Part shown: piece after piece, positions 1 to 7,365 of the stretch
Numbering within the stretch: position 1 is the stretch's first letter
Layout of the letters: each line of letters opens with the position of its first letter
From: Methylotuvimicrobium sp. KM2
Lineage (GTDB): Bacteria > Pseudomonadota > Gammaproteobacteria > Methylococcales > Methylomonadaceae
Direction of reading: 5' to 3'
Length of the DNA: 64,000 nucleotides
Assembly: GCF_038051925.1 (NCBI RefSeq)
Contig: NZ_CP150634.1
Coordinates: forward strand, 2,454,300-2,518,299
Notes under the pieces: generated by a model
Told to the model about the DNA's origin: nothing
Seen by the model: the letters and a program-made list of their open reading frames with translations, nothing else
Databases searched by the model: none
Position numbers and translations under genes: made by a program

Positions 1-1
1 G

Positions 2-346
2 CCCATGTTGCTCGACCCTTTTCAAAAGCAACGCTGGGATTATATTTTTTCTGAACAATTGGAAGGCGGAGCTAGACTGCAAAAAAAAGTGACGCTGCTC
101 TTTGATGAGGATCAATTGATAGGAGTGCAAGGCGATTTCAGACCCAGCTCAAAGCCCACAGAACGAGTTTCACACGAGACAACGATTGTGTTGCCCAAGC
201 GGAAATTGGATAAAACAGTTTGGGAAAAAATAACCGGTGTGTTTGGTAGCGATGAAACATCAAGTAGCACGATCGAGTTCAAAAAACCGACCGACAACAA
301 CACAATCGACAATGATCCGCTGACTTCATCCTCCAGGATTAATTAG
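2..346 (+). CDS. bamE: Outer membrane protein assembly factor BamE, C-terminal part
   Basis: BamE is the small lipoprotein of the Bam complex that inserts beta-barrel proteins into the outer membrane. The reading frame is open to the left edge of the window, so the lipoprotein signal and true start lie outside. The motif DPFQKQRWDYIF matches the conserved 'G.P...dpF...RWDY' core of the BamE/SmpA/OmlA family, followed by the beta strands VTLLFDEDQLIGVQGDF. The C-terminal tail of about 50 residues is polar and low in conservation. It lies head-to-head at its 3' end with rnfH, separated by a bidirectional terminator, which is the usual bamE/rnfH/ratA/smpB neighbourhood in gammaproteobacteria. 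The ATG at position 5 is internal to the protein and not its start. Confidence 0.88.
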   Translation, partial: PMLLDPFQKQRWDYIFSEQLEGGARLQKKVTLLFDEDQLIGVQGDFRPSSKPTERVSHETTIVLPKRKLDKTVWEKITGVFGSDETSSSTIEFKKPTDNNTIDNDPLTSSSRIN

Positions 347-352
347 ATCAAG

Positions 353-389
353 AATTCCTTCAGAGCGTTGAACTTTCTGAAGGAATTTT
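353..389. terminator. Bidirectional rho-independent terminator between bamE and rnfH
   Basis: A perfect 12-bp stem (353-364 with 376-387, AATTCCTTCAGA and its complement) encloses an 11-nt loop. It ends in T-rich sequence on the plus strand and A-rich sequence at its left foot, so it can stop both converging transcripts. Confidence 0.85.
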
Positions 390-402
390 ACAAGCCAATC
401 AC

Positions 403-687
403 TTATTCTTTTGCAGCCTTGCTTCTTCTTGACTCCTTAGGGTCGTGCAGCAAGGGTCGGTAAATTTCTACCCTGTCAAACTCCTTTAGTACCCGATCCA
501 GTTTGCAGGCGCTACTAAAAATACCCACCTTGGCTTGAGACAAATCGATTTCAGGAAAGCGCGTTATAACCCCGGATTTTATAATAGCTTCCTCGACTGT
601 TGCACCCTCCGGTACTGTAGTGTTTAAAATAACCTGCTGTTCCGGTTTAGCATAAGCGACCTCTACTCGAATGAATTTTTCAGCCAT
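403..687 (-). CDS. rnfH: RnfH family protein
   Basis: This is a small beta-grasp (ubiquitin-like fold) protein of the RnfH/UPF0125 family. Its cellular role is not well defined, although it sits beside ratA in many proteobacteria. I place the start at the ATG at 687 (MAEKFIRVEVAYAKPEQQ), giving 94 residues. The upstream in-frame ATG at 702 would add five residues inside the ratA coding sequence. Family features visible are the N-terminal strand with VEVAYA, GATVEEAI, the FPEIDL segment, VGIFS, and the RVEIYRPLLHDPKE block followed by a basic tail (SRRSKAAKE). It overlaps the end of ratA by 8 nt, so the two are translationally coupled. Confidence 0.9.
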   Translation of the reverse strand: MAEKFIRVEVAYAKPEQQVILNTTVPEGATVEEAIIKSGVITRFPEIDLSQAKVGIFSSACKLDRVLKEFDRVEIYRPLLHDPKESRRSKAAKE

Positions 688-1111
688 ATATTTCCTTTGC
701 ACGCTCGGTAAACGAGGCCACCATAGTATTGCATATTTGATTAAAGACAGCCCCGAAAGCCAGGCTCGCTAATTTTCCGGACATTTCGAATTCAAGATCC
801 AATGAAATTTTACTCGCATCCTCACGCAGAGGCATAAAGTCCCATTTGCCTTCCAGGTGCGTGAATGGCCCGTTCAGTAGTTCAATCGTAATCCGACCGC
901 CATGGTCCAGTTGGTTACGGGTTGCAAACGATTTTTTGAAACCTCCCTTGGCAATCATCAATTCGGCTTCGACAACATCGTCCTTGCGAGACAAAATCCT
1001 GCTGCCTGAGCACCAGGGTAAAAACTCCGGATACGCTTCGATATTATCGACTAGGTCGAACATCTTTTGCGCGGAGTATTTAACCAGCGCGCTTTTTTGT
1101 ACCAACACCAT
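680..1111 (-). CDS. ratA: Type II toxin-antitoxin RatA family / ubiquinone-binding START-like protein
   Basis: This 143-residue protein belongs to the RatA / Coq10-like START (SRPBCC) family. In E. coli RatA was described as inhibiting 70S ribosome association, and relatives bind ubiquinone. Family signatures are the N-terminal VQKSALVKYSAQKMFDLV, the block YPEFLPWCSGSRIL, ATRNQL, LNGPFTHLEG.W.F and the C-terminal amphipathic helix with FNQICNTMVASFTERA. I chose the ATG at 1111 (MVLVQKSALV), because the longer frame to 1186 runs back into the symporter gene and lacks family similarity. Only two bases separate it from the upstream symporter stop, so symporter, ratA and rnfH look like one operon. 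Confidence 0.92.
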   Translation of the reverse strand: MVLVQKSALVKYSAQKMFDLVDNIEAYPEFLPWCSGSRILSRKDDVVEAELMIAKGGFKKSFATRNQLDHGGRITIELLNGPFTHLEGKWDFMPLREDASKISLDLEFEMSGKLASLAFGAVFNQICNTMVASFTERAKEIYG

Positions 1112-1113
1112 TT

Positions 1114-2475
1114 TTAAAGTACTCCAACCACATTCAAAAATACCAAAAAAACTGCTGCGGGAGAGACGTAGCGAACCAAAAACCACCAGATTTGATAATA
1201 TATCGGCTTGGAACTGCGCAATTCGTGTTCGCTATCATCGGGCTTCATGATCCAACCGGCAAAAACGGCCACACAGAAACCGCCGATGGGTAACATTAAA
1301 TTTGCCGTCAAATAATCCAATAAATCGAAAATGGTTCGGTCGAAAATTTTAAAATTCGACCATATATTAAAAGAAAAGACCGTGCCTAATCCTACAACCC
1401 AAGTTGCAAGACCGGCCCAAACACATGCTTTCTTGCGATCGACATCTTTATTTTCGACCAGCCACGCAACAGCCGGCTCGATTAGCGAAATTGATGAAGA
1501 AAGCGCCGCAAAAACCAGCAAAACAAAAAACAAAATGCCAAATAGCCAACCGCCGGTCATATTGCCGAATGCAATTGGTAGCGTTTGAAAAATCAACCCG
1601 GGTCCGGCAGCAACTTCCAAGTTATTTGCAAAAACAATAGGAAAAATGGCGATACCGGCCAATAAGGCAACAGCAGTATCGGCTCCGGCGATTAAGATAC
1701 TCGTCCGAGCAATCGAAATGCTATTCGGTAAATAAGAGCCGTAAACCATGATCGCGCCTATGCCTAGACTTAATGTAAAAAACGCGTGTCCCATTGCGGT
1801 TAAAACGGCTTGACCGGTAATTTTGCTAAAATCCGGATTGAACAAAAAGTTAATGCCTTGTTGGTAAGATCCGGTCGTCATCGCATATGCAACCAGCAAC
1901 ATTAAAATAATAAACAAACCGGGCATCAAAAATCTGACTGCTTTCTCCAAGCCGCCGGCTACCCCTCTCGATACCACTAGCATGGTTACCAACATAAAAA
2001 TACTATGCCAAAAAATCTGTTGCAGCGGACTGCTCATTAGACTGCTAAAAGTATTCTTGATTGCTGTGCCGTCCACGCCTGAAAAGCCGCCTAAAAAAGC
2101 TTTGAAAACATAGGCGATACCCCAACCGGCTACTACGCTGTAATAAGACAAGATCAAAAATCCGGAAATAACGCCCAACCAACCCACATAATGCCATTTA
2201 GGATCGGCATTCGCCTCATCGGCTAAATCCGACATCGTATTGATGGGGCTTTGCCGTCCGCGGCGACCTATGAGCGTTTCCGCCATCATAATCGGAAGGC
2301 CGATCAACAGAATACAAAGCAGATAAACGATAACAAAAGCTCCGCCACCGTTTTCTCCCGCAATATAAGGAAATTTCCAGATATTGCCTAAACCGACCGC
2401 CGAACCGGTTGCCGCTAAAATGAATGCTAAGCGCGACGACCATTCACCATGAATTGATTTCTTTGTTTGCGTCAT
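1114..2475 (-). CDS. Sodium-dependent transporter, neurotransmitter:sodium symporter (NSS/SNF) family
   Basis: This 453-residue polytopic inner-membrane protein is a sodium-coupled amino acid symporter of the LeuT-fold NSS family. Near the N-terminus the sequence WSSRLAFILAATGSAVGLGN followed by IWKFPYIAGENGGGAF is the family signature covering TM1, with the unwound Na+ site in GSAVGLGNIW. About eleven to twelve hydrophobic segments follow, including VGWLGVISGFLILSYYSVVAGW (TM3, with the YY pair) and FFTLSLGIGAIMVYGSYLP (TM6 region). Substrate cannot be told from sequence; amino acid uptake is the usual role. It is divergent from smpB across a 103-bp gap and leads the ratA-rnfH operon. Confidence 0.9.
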   Translation of the reverse strand: MTQTKKSIHGEWSSRLAFILAATGSAVGLGNIWKFPYIAGENGGGAFVIVYLLCILLIGLPIMMAETLIGRRGRQSPINTMSDLADEANADPKWHYVGWLGVISGFLILSYYSVVAGWGIAYVFKAFLGGFSGVDGTAIKNTFSSLMSSPLQQIFWHSIFMLVTMLVVSRGVAGGLEKAVRFLMPGLFIILMLLVAYAMTTGSYQQGINFLFNPDFSKITGQAVLTAMGHAFFTLSLGIGAIMVYGSYLPNSISIARTSILIAGADTAVALLAGIAIFPIVFANNLEVAAGPGLIFQTLPIAFGNMTGGWLFGILFFVLLVFAALSSSISLIEPAVAWLVENKDVDRKKACVWAGLATWVVGLGTVFSFNIWSNFKIFDRTIFDLLDYLTANLMLPIGGFCVAVFAGWIMKPDDSEHELRSSKPIYYQIWWFLVRYVSPAAVFLVFLNVVGVL

Positions 2476-2578
2476 TTCCGTGCCTGTTCTTTGCTATAAA
2501 GCTGAATAATTATCGATAAATCGAGTAAAATACCAAAATTATTAGATCCCGTCAGTTTATAAATCCACTTAACACGCC

Positions 2579-3064
2579 ATGGCCGATAAAAAATCGAAGA
2601 AAAAAAACAAGTCGCAAAACAATACCATCGCTACAAATCGCCAGGCTACGCACGAATATTTTATTGAAGAACGCTTCGAAGCGGGCTTAGTTTTAGAGGG
2701 GTGGGAAGTCAAAAGCCTGAGAGAGGGCCGTGCGCAACTAAAGGAAAGTTATGTACAAATCAAACGCGGCGAAGCTTGGCTTTACGGCGCGCACATTTCA
2801 CCACTATTGTCCGCTTCCACACACGTCAATCCGGATTCGATACGCGGCCGAAAACTGTTGCTGCATCGCCAGGAACTGAACAAGTTAATCGGCAGCGTGG
2901 AGCGTAAGGGCTATACATTAATTCCGCTATCACTCTATTGGAAAAACGGCCGAGCCAAAATTGAAATCGGCCTGGCCAAAGGCAAAAAACTGCATGATAA
3001 GCGTACGGCGTCGAAAGACCGAGATTGGCAACGTGAAAAAGAGCGCTTGATGAAACACGCTTAG
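2579..3064 (+). CDS. smpB: SsrA-binding protein SmpB
   Basis: SmpB binds tmRNA and delivers it to stalled ribosomes for trans-translation. The 161-residue product has a lysine/asparagine-rich N-terminal extension of about 18 residues and then the OB-fold core: [20 protein letters not shown], the [19 protein letters not shown] signature, GAHISPL, and [11 protein letters not shown]. The C-terminal basic tail with KGKKLHDKR and [13 protein letters not shown] contacts the ribosome and tmRNA. No ssrA gene is visible immediately downstream, where it lies in many gammaproteobacteria; the following 350 bp are repeat sequence. Confidence 0.97.
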   Translation: MADKKSKKKNKSQNNTIATNRQATHEYFIEERFEAGLVLEGWEVKSLREGRAQLKESYVQIKRGEAWLYGAHISPLLSASTHVNPDSIRGRKLLLHRQELNKLIGSVERKGYTLIPLSLYWKNGRAKIEIGLAKGKKLHDKRTASKDRDWQREKERLMKHA

Positions 3065-3412
3065 AATATAGTTAGTGGTTAACAGTAAGCAGTGAACGGA
3101 TGGAAGTACTTCGGCCTGTCGCTCGTTCCCAAGCTCTTTGCTTGGGAATGCAGCACAAGAAGCTCTCCCCCTTCGACAAGGGCTCAGGGCAAGCCTTCGA
3201 CAAAAGCTCAGGGCATGAGCTTCTCGAAACCGGTAAGCAAGAGCTTACGTGACGGGTCGCTCAAACAAGAGTTTGGGAAACAGCTTTTCTCTCAGTTTTT
3301 ACAAATAAGGTTGGAATGGCATCATAGTGCTATAAAATTTATTATTTTTTTAATATTCAAAAACTTATATCCAGAAAATATTAATACTGGGTTAACATAA
3401 CAATCGATAACA
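3065..3412. repeat. Intergenic repeat remnant with hairpins
   Basis: This gap has no convincing gene. It contains a 9-bp perfect hairpin at 3126-3148 (TTCCCAAGC with its complement, 5-nt loop), tandem copies of a CTTCGACAAGGGCTCAGGGC-like unit around 3170-3215, and a GAGCTT / AAGAGCTTACG palindrome near 3240-3250. These look like debris of small palindromic mobile repeats. The open frame 3092-3400 runs through the repeats and has no family features, so I do not call it. Confidence 0.6.
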
Positions 3413-3766
3413 ATGACTTTAACTGAATTTCTCGACAAATTAAAATCCAATAAACCGGTCGGTTTCGATGAAACGATGGCCGTGATTGCCGAACACTACG
3501 AATATCAACCTGCCGAATTTTGCAACGGCCTCGAAGATAATGAATTGATCAATAAAGCCGGTTCAAACGAAGGCTCCTGCAAAATTTTCGCGTTCGCGAA
3601 AATGAACGCACTCGACGAGCAACAAACCCTGAAGCTCTTCGGCGATTATTACCGCTTGGACGTGTTGAACGACCCGACCGGAACAGGTCATCAAAATATT
3701 CGAAATTTCATGCGCTACGGCTGGCAAGGCATACAATTCAAAAGTATGCCGCTCACGCTCAAATAG
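3413..3766 (+). CDS. HopJ type III effector family protein
   Basis: This 117-residue soluble protein matches the HopJ family, named after a Pseudomonas syringae effector but widespread as a chromosomal gene in free-living proteobacteria. Conserved features seen are F.ETMAVIAEHYEY.P..F.NG, the NEGSCKIFAFAKM block, LF.DYYR.DVL..P.GTDH-like (here PTGTGHQNIRNFM) and the closing GW.GI.F. There is no secretion signal and no type III apparatus nearby, so a role in virulence is unlikely. Function is unknown. It is followed 38 bp later by the FAD oxidoreductase on the same strand. Confidence 0.85.
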   Translation: MTLTEFLDKLKSNKPVGFDETMAVIAEHYEYQPAEFCNGLEDNELINKAGSNEGSCKIFAFAKMNALDEQQTLKLFGDYYRLDVLNDPTGTGHQNIRNFMRYGWQGIQFKSMPLTLK

Positions 3767-3804
3767 CCGTTTCGGAGCGATGCCTGCGTTGCGGCTAAAA
3801 GCAA

Positions 3805-4884
3805 ATGGATATCGATTTTCTGATCGTAGGACAAGGACTGGCCGGAAGCCTGCTTGCCTTTGAGCTGATACAACGCAACGCACGGGTCATGGTCGTCGAC
3901 GACGGCCGCGAAAATGCTTCGCAAGTCGCGGCCGGACTCATTAATCCTGTTACCGGCATACGCCTGGTCAAATCCGATCGGGTCGACGATTGTTTGCCGG
4001 AAGCGAAAGCGCTCTACAGCCGTCTGTCGAAAGTCTTCGCCCGAAATTTCCTCGTAGAAAAAACGATGTTTCGCCTGCTGTGCAACGAGGCCGAAGTTAA
4101 GCAAAGCCAAAAACGCTTGAGCGACCCGGAATATAACACCTACCTATCGAAAATACATCCACGAGAGTCATTCGCTTATCCGTTTCAAGACTGCCGTCGG
4201 TTATTGGAGCAAAAACAAACCGGCTATCTAAATACTCGTCCGCTGCTCGACGCTTTGCGGGACTTCTTTATCGGTCTCGACAGCTATCGAAAATTTACGT
4301 TCGATTTTCGCGGTACACAAGTGTTTGAATCTTTCTATCGGCTGGGATTCAAGCCGAAACAGATAGTTTTTTGCGAAGGATACCGTTTAATCTATAACCC
4401 ATGGTTTTCCTGGCTACCGTTGCAGGCGGTCAAAGGCGAGATACTGACCATCGAAAGCGACTTTGCTCTACCGGAACAAATCATCAATTTCGGAAACTGG
4501 CTGATTCCCATCGGGGAAAATCGTTGCCGGACCGGTGCGACATTCGACAGGCATTGCACAGATACAACCATTACAGAGCAGGCCAAGCACCGATTGATTC
4601 AATCGCTTGCCAAGATAGATTCACGTTTCGAATCCAAAACGCGCATCGTCGATCAACAAGCCAACATCCGCCCCTGCACGCCGGACCGAATGCCTTTTCT
4701 AGGCCGGCATCCCGCAAATCCCCAGCTTTGGGTATTCAACGGTTTCGGCGCCAAGGGCAGCCTGCAAATTCCGTGGTACAGCCGTCATTTGGCCGATGTC
4801 TTGCTTAACGGCTCATACTTGGATAAACACTGCAACATCCGACGATATTATGAAACGCATTTCCTTGGTTCACGAAGCGCATAA
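3805..4884 (+). CDS. FAD-dependent oxidoreductase of the DAO family, MnmC(o)/MnmL-like candidate
   Basis: This 359-residue soluble flavoprotein begins with a Rossmann dinucleotide fold, DFLIVGQGLAGSLLAFEL (GxGxxG), and the acidic end of strand 2 at VMVVDDGRENAS. The second half carries the DAO-family FAD/substrate motif NIRPCTPDRMPFLGRHP and the closing GFGAKGSLQIPW, which resembles the 'tpD.lP.vG....l.v..G.GsrG' end of the oxidase domain of MnmC. Its 3' end overlaps by 35 nt a methyltransferase gene of the YtqB/MnmM family. That pairing suggests the two replace bifunctional MnmC, this protein oxidising cmnm5(s2)U to nm5(s2)U in tRNA. The family match is clear; the tRNA role is inference from the neighbour. 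Confidence 0.75.
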   Translation: MDIDFLIVGQGLAGSLLAFELIQRNARVMVVDDGRENASQVAAGLINPVTGIRLVKSDRVDDCLPEAKALYSRLSKVFARNFLVEKTMFRLLCNEAEVKQSQKRLSDPEYNTYLSKIHPRESFAYPFQDCRRLLEQKQTGYLNTRPLLDALRDFFIGLDSYRKFTFDFRGTQVFESFYRLGFKPKQIVFCEGYRLIYNPWFSWLPLQAVKGEILTIESDFALPEQIINFGNWLIPIGENRCRTGATFDRHCTDTTITEQAKHRLIQSLAKIDSRFESKTRIVDQQANIRPCTPDRMPFLGRHPANPQLWVFNGFGAKGSLQIPWYSRHLADVLLNGSYLDKHCNIRRYYETHFLGSRSA

Positions 4885-5422
4885 AGCCGTACAGACTGTA
4901 TTGCAAGCCGGCGATTACGCGGTCGATGCCACGGTCGGTAACGGGCATGATACGCTGTTTCTGGCACGGCATGTCGGTCCCGGCGGAATCGTGTTCGGGT
5001 TCGACATTCAACAAAACGCGATCGATCAAACGCGGAGCAGACTCGAACAGGGAAAAGTCGAAACGCCGTTTGAACTATTTAGGGTGAGTCATGCGGTAAT
5101 GACGAATACGATTCCCGCACAGTTTCACGGGCGCATCAAAGCGGTCATGTTCAATCTGGGATATCTTCCAGGCGGCGACAAATTGCTGATCACTCGAACC
5201 GATACGACGATTGCCGCGCTGAATCAGGCTCTTCGAGTGCTTGCACCGGATGGATTATTGACGATACTTGCCTATCCGGGCCATTCCGGCGGCGATCAAG
5301 AAGCCGATGAAGTCGACAAATGGTGCGCCGATTTGGATGGCTCTCGCTATGATAAGTTATGCATCAACAGTCAGGAAAATCAAAAGAGTATGCCCCGTCT
5401 ATATCTCGTTAACCCAGCCTAA
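4850..5422 (+). CDS. Class I SAM-dependent methyltransferase, YtqB/MnmM family
   Basis: This 190-residue enzyme has the SAM-binding motif I VDATVGNGHDTLFLA, the motif II acidic residue in FGFDIQQNAI, and the family-specific FNLGYLPGGDK block followed by LAYPGHSGG. These define the rRNA-methylase-like YtqB family (PF06962), whose Bacillus member MnmM methylates nm5(s2)U to mnm5(s2)U at the tRNA wobble position. I place the start at the ATG at 4850 (MKRISLVHEAHKAV), inside the end of the oxidoreductase gene. The earlier ATG at 4796 would add 18 residues with no family similarity. The overlap implies co-translation with the flavoprotein. Confidence 0.82.
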   Translation: MKRISLVHEAHKAVQTVLQAGDYAVDATVGNGHDTLFLARHVGPGGIVFGFDIQQNAIDQTRSRLEQGKVETPFELFRVSHAVMTNTIPAQFHGRIKAVMFNLGYLPGGDKLLITRTDTTIAALNQALRVLAPDGLLTILAYPGHSGGDQEADEVDKWCADLDGSRYDKLCINSQENQKSMPRLYLVNPA

Positions 5423-5471
5423 AATTCTAGAACAAGAGTTAAGCGTCACTTAAGTTTTATATGTTAGGCCT

Positions 5472-5500
5472 TTGACCGGCCATATCGATTACTCTATACT
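5472..5500 (+). promoter_or_regulatory. Sigma-70-type promoter of the first TIGR04073 gene
   Basis: TTGACC at 5472-5477 and TATACT at 5495-5500 are separated by exactly 17 bp, near consensus. The ATG follows at 5548 behind the ribosome-binding sequence GGAGAGAATCA. Confidence 0.8.
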
Positions 5501-5547
5501 CTCAAATAGCGATACGATACTATTTATCACTACAACGGAGAGAATCA

Positions 5548-5949
5548 ATGTATAAATTCAAACCCATCGCAATGGCTTTAGTTTTGGCATTTGGTGTCCA
5601 TGCTCCTGCCAGCCAAGCAGAGGAAAGCTACTTTAGCCAAGTGGGCGACAAGTTCTTGACCGGATTCGCCAATATTTTTACCGGACTCGGCGAAATCCCT
5701 AAAAACATTGTCGATGCCAGCAACAAAACCAACTACATCATTGGCCCAACGGGCGGCTTGATCAACGGAACATTGCATACTTTGGGTAGAACCGCTTCCG
5801 GCGTGTTTGACGTGATAACCAGCCCGATTCCAACCAAAAGCATGGTAGAGCCCAAGTACGTTTGGTCTGAATTCGACAAAACTACGTCTTACGGCGGTAC
5901 TTTCAAGGAGTCTGAAACGCATTCATTAGAAATCTTGGAAACAAATTAA
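5548..5949 (+). CDS. Exosortase system-associated protein, TIGR04073 family (copy 1)
   Basis: This 133-residue exported protein has a signal peptide (MYKFKPIAMALVLAFGVHA, likely cleaved near ASQAEES). The mature part carries the TIGR04073 pattern: SYFSQVGDKFLTGFANI, FTGLGEIPKNI, a GPTGGLINGTLHTLGRT glycine-rich hydrophobic stretch, GVFDVITSPIPT, and VWSEFDKTTSYGGTF near the end. The family co-occurs with exosortase/PEP-CTERM systems, but its function is unknown. Compared with copy 2 just downstream, this copy reads through the position of the stop and gains 13 residues (ESETHSLEILETN), apparently because the 3' ends diverged after duplication. It has its own strong promoter. Confidence 0.85.
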   Translation: MYKFKPIAMALVLAFGVHAPASQAEESYFSQVGDKFLTGFANIFTGLGEIPKNIVDASNKTNYIIGPTGGLINGTLHTLGRTASGVFDVITSPIPTKSMVEPKYVWSEFDKTTSYGGTFKESETHSLEILETN

Positions 5950-6076
5950 CGTTTTTCCCTTCACGATAGACTAGCTAATTCTGTGCAAATAACTCAGACA
6001 GCAACCGACAAGTACTTTTGCGGCGGGAGCCCGATGATCATATGCAAACGCCCTGAAAACCTTGGCGCGTTTTGTT

Positions 6077-6106
6077 TTGAAGTGGCTTTATCGGTTCCTC
6101 TATGCT
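6077..6106 (+). promoter_or_regulatory. Probable promoter of the second TIGR04073 gene
   Basis: TTGAAG at 6077-6082 and TATGCT at 6101-6106 are 18 bp apart and sit 29 bp before the ATG. This is weaker than the promoter of copy 1 and unrelated to it in sequence, so the duplicated genes are controlled separately. Confidence 0.55.
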
Positions 6107-6134
6107 GTTACAGCACTTACATTGGAGATTTTTA

Positions 6135-6497
6135 ATGAACAAATTAAAACCGTTGGCGATGACATTAGTTTTGGTATTCGGCGTCCATGCTCCTGCCAGC
6201 CAAGCAGAGGAAAGCTACTTTAGCCAAGTGGGCGACAAGTTCTTGACTGGATTCGCCAATATTTTTACCGGACTCGGCGAAATCCCTAAAAACATTGTCG
6301 ATGCCAGCAACAAAACCAACTACATCATTGGCCCAACGGGCGGCTTGATCAACGGAACATTGCATACATTGGGAAGAACCGCATCCGGAGTCTTTGACGT
6401 GATAACCAGTCCGATTCCAACCAAAAGCATGGTAGAGCCCAAGTACGTTTGGTCTGAATTCGACAAAACTACGTCTTACGGCGGTACTTTCAAGTAA
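6135..6497 (+). CDS. Exosortase system-associated protein, TIGR04073 family (copy 2)
   Basis: This 120-residue exported protein has a mature part essentially identical to copy 1, while the start of the signal peptide differs (MNKLKPLAMTLVLVFGVHA). I place the start at the ATG at 6135, which has GGAGA seven bases upstream; the longer frame from 6102 lacks a ribosome-binding site. The coding region from about the GVHAPASQAEE segment to YGGTFK is almost unchanged at DNA level between the two copies. That indicates a recent duplication or gene conversion. The ending at YGGTFK is probably the ancestral one. A strong terminator follows. Confidence 0.85.
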   Translation: MNKLKPLAMTLVLVFGVHAPASQAEESYFSQVGDKFLTGFANIFTGLGEIPKNIVDASNKTNYIIGPTGGLINGTLHTLGRTASGVFDVITSPIPTKSMVEPKYVWSEFDKTTSYGGTFK

Positions 6498-6510
6498 ATC
6501 GCTAACATTG

Positions 6511-6538
6511 CTCCCCGGAGTCCTTCGGGGAGTTTTTT
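6511..6538 (+). terminator. Rho-independent terminator after the TIGR04073 pair
   Basis: The stem CTCCCCG / CGGGGAG (6511-6532) with a short loop is followed by TTTTTT, directly after the stop of copy 2. Confidence 0.9.
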
Positions 6539-6603
6539 GTCTGCCCTTCCTATTTACTCACTTCCTTTAAATTCTCTTCTGGTTGATACAGTTTGTTTCA
6601 ACA

Positions 6604-6840
6604 AAGTTACTCACAAAACCTGTGGATAACTCTGTGGATTCGCTGTTTTTTGAGCCTCTAAAGTGCCGGTTTTATTACGGTTGAGTTAAACTGTCCAATA
6701 TCGATACAGATATCTTATTCGACAAATAATCAATGACTTATATGATTTTTACGGGTTTCAAAGACTTATCGTAACAAGATTTCCAAGTCATTGATTTGTG
6801 CTGTGAACAACTCGGGGCGACAGCGAACCATTGCCGCTGA
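6604..6840. repeat. Duplicated hrpA 3'-flank segment, copy A
   Basis: This 237-bp segment is a diverged copy of 7366-7602. Both contain a TGTGGATAACTCTGTGGAT motif, a GTAT/ATCGATACAG block, AAATCAATGACTTA, a GTCATTGATTT-like palindrome and the last codons of hrpA (TTGCCGCTGA). The copy includes the very end of hrpA with its stop codon mutated, which shows that the flank arose by duplication. The two copies are separated by about 525 bp of mini-element sequence. Confidence 0.75.
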
Positions 6841-6908
6841 CTTTCGCCTTTTATATTCATCGTAGATGAAAATTCGGCCTCGGGGTGCCCGTTAAAGGAT
6901 GCCGTGAA

Positions 6909-6973
6909 CCCAGCACCTAAATTCCATAGGTCTTTGGCAATGATTCAAAATCATGGCTTATTTAGGTGCTGGG
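6909..6973. repeat. 64-65 bp hairpin module (copy 1)
   Basis: CCCAGCACCTAAAT at the left and its near-perfect inverse ATTTAGGTGCTGGG at the right flank a variable centre. Other complete copies lie at 36443-36506 and 43829-43892, and a half copy at 63089-63103. Each is preceded by GCCGTGAA. Confidence 0.8.
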
Positions 6974-7009
6974 TACTCCCTTTTGATCGAAAAACCGTCT
7001 AAGAAAAAA

Positions 7010-7110
7010 GGTATGGGATATGTCTATCGAGGACCGCCGTAAACCCATCCATGGGGGCTTGACGGCAGCAATCCCTGCTGCCGACATCCTCGCCAGCCAC
7101 ACCCCATACC
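7010..7110. mobile_element. 101-bp palindromic mini-element (copy 1)
   Basis: It has terminal inverted repeats GGTATGGGATRTG / CACAYCCCATACC, and the interior reads TCTATCGAGGACCGCCG ... CCCATCCATGGGGG ... CTTGACGGCAGC ... CTGCCGACATCCTCGCC. A second copy of identical length lies at 55543-55643 inside a PIN gene. Sequence downstream (TTCATAAAGTTA...TTTTTTGAGTATAAAGGGAGTA) is also shared by both sites. Confidence 0.8.
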
Positions 7111-7365
7111 TTCATAAAGTTAGCCGCTTTTTGAGTATAAAGGGAGTAAATACGTCCATGGAGACTCTATGCTGTTCCTCACCTAACGTTAGGTGAAGGG
7201 CCGAGCACCCGAGGCCTCCTCCGGCACTGCCGGAAGTTGAAGTGTGAAAGGTATATTCGACTTTCCGAAAACAGGAGACGTGCTTAAATGTATTCAAAAA
7301 AATCGTTTCCCGCTCGAAGCTTATCGTAGCTTTTTGATGAGGCATTTCGTCGACTAAAAAAGACA

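Larger units (their letters stand above)
6852..7255. mobile_element. Composite palindromic mini-element with nested insertions
   Basis: The ends are imperfect inverted repeats: TATATTCATCGTAGATGAAA then ATTCGGC on the left, and CCGGAAGTTGAAGTGTGAAAGGTATA-type sequence on the right. A relative with the same ends lies at 43773-44062. Inside are the 65-bp CCCAGCACC hairpin (6909-6973) and a complete 101-bp element (7010-7110), so at least two insertions are stacked. No transposase is encoded; it would depend on a trans-acting enzyme. The open frame 7112-7420 on the minus strand runs through this repeat and is not a credible gene. Confidence 0.65.

Noticed and set aside
3092..3400. 102-residue open frame after smpB
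   Set aside because: The translation is generated by repeats (SPPSTRAQGKPSTKAQG) and has no conserved features.
3065..3412. tmRNA (ssrA) expected next to smpB
   Set aside because: The stretch contains repeat units and hairpins but neither a tRNA-Ala-like acceptor with CCA nor an ANDENYALAA-type tag frame.
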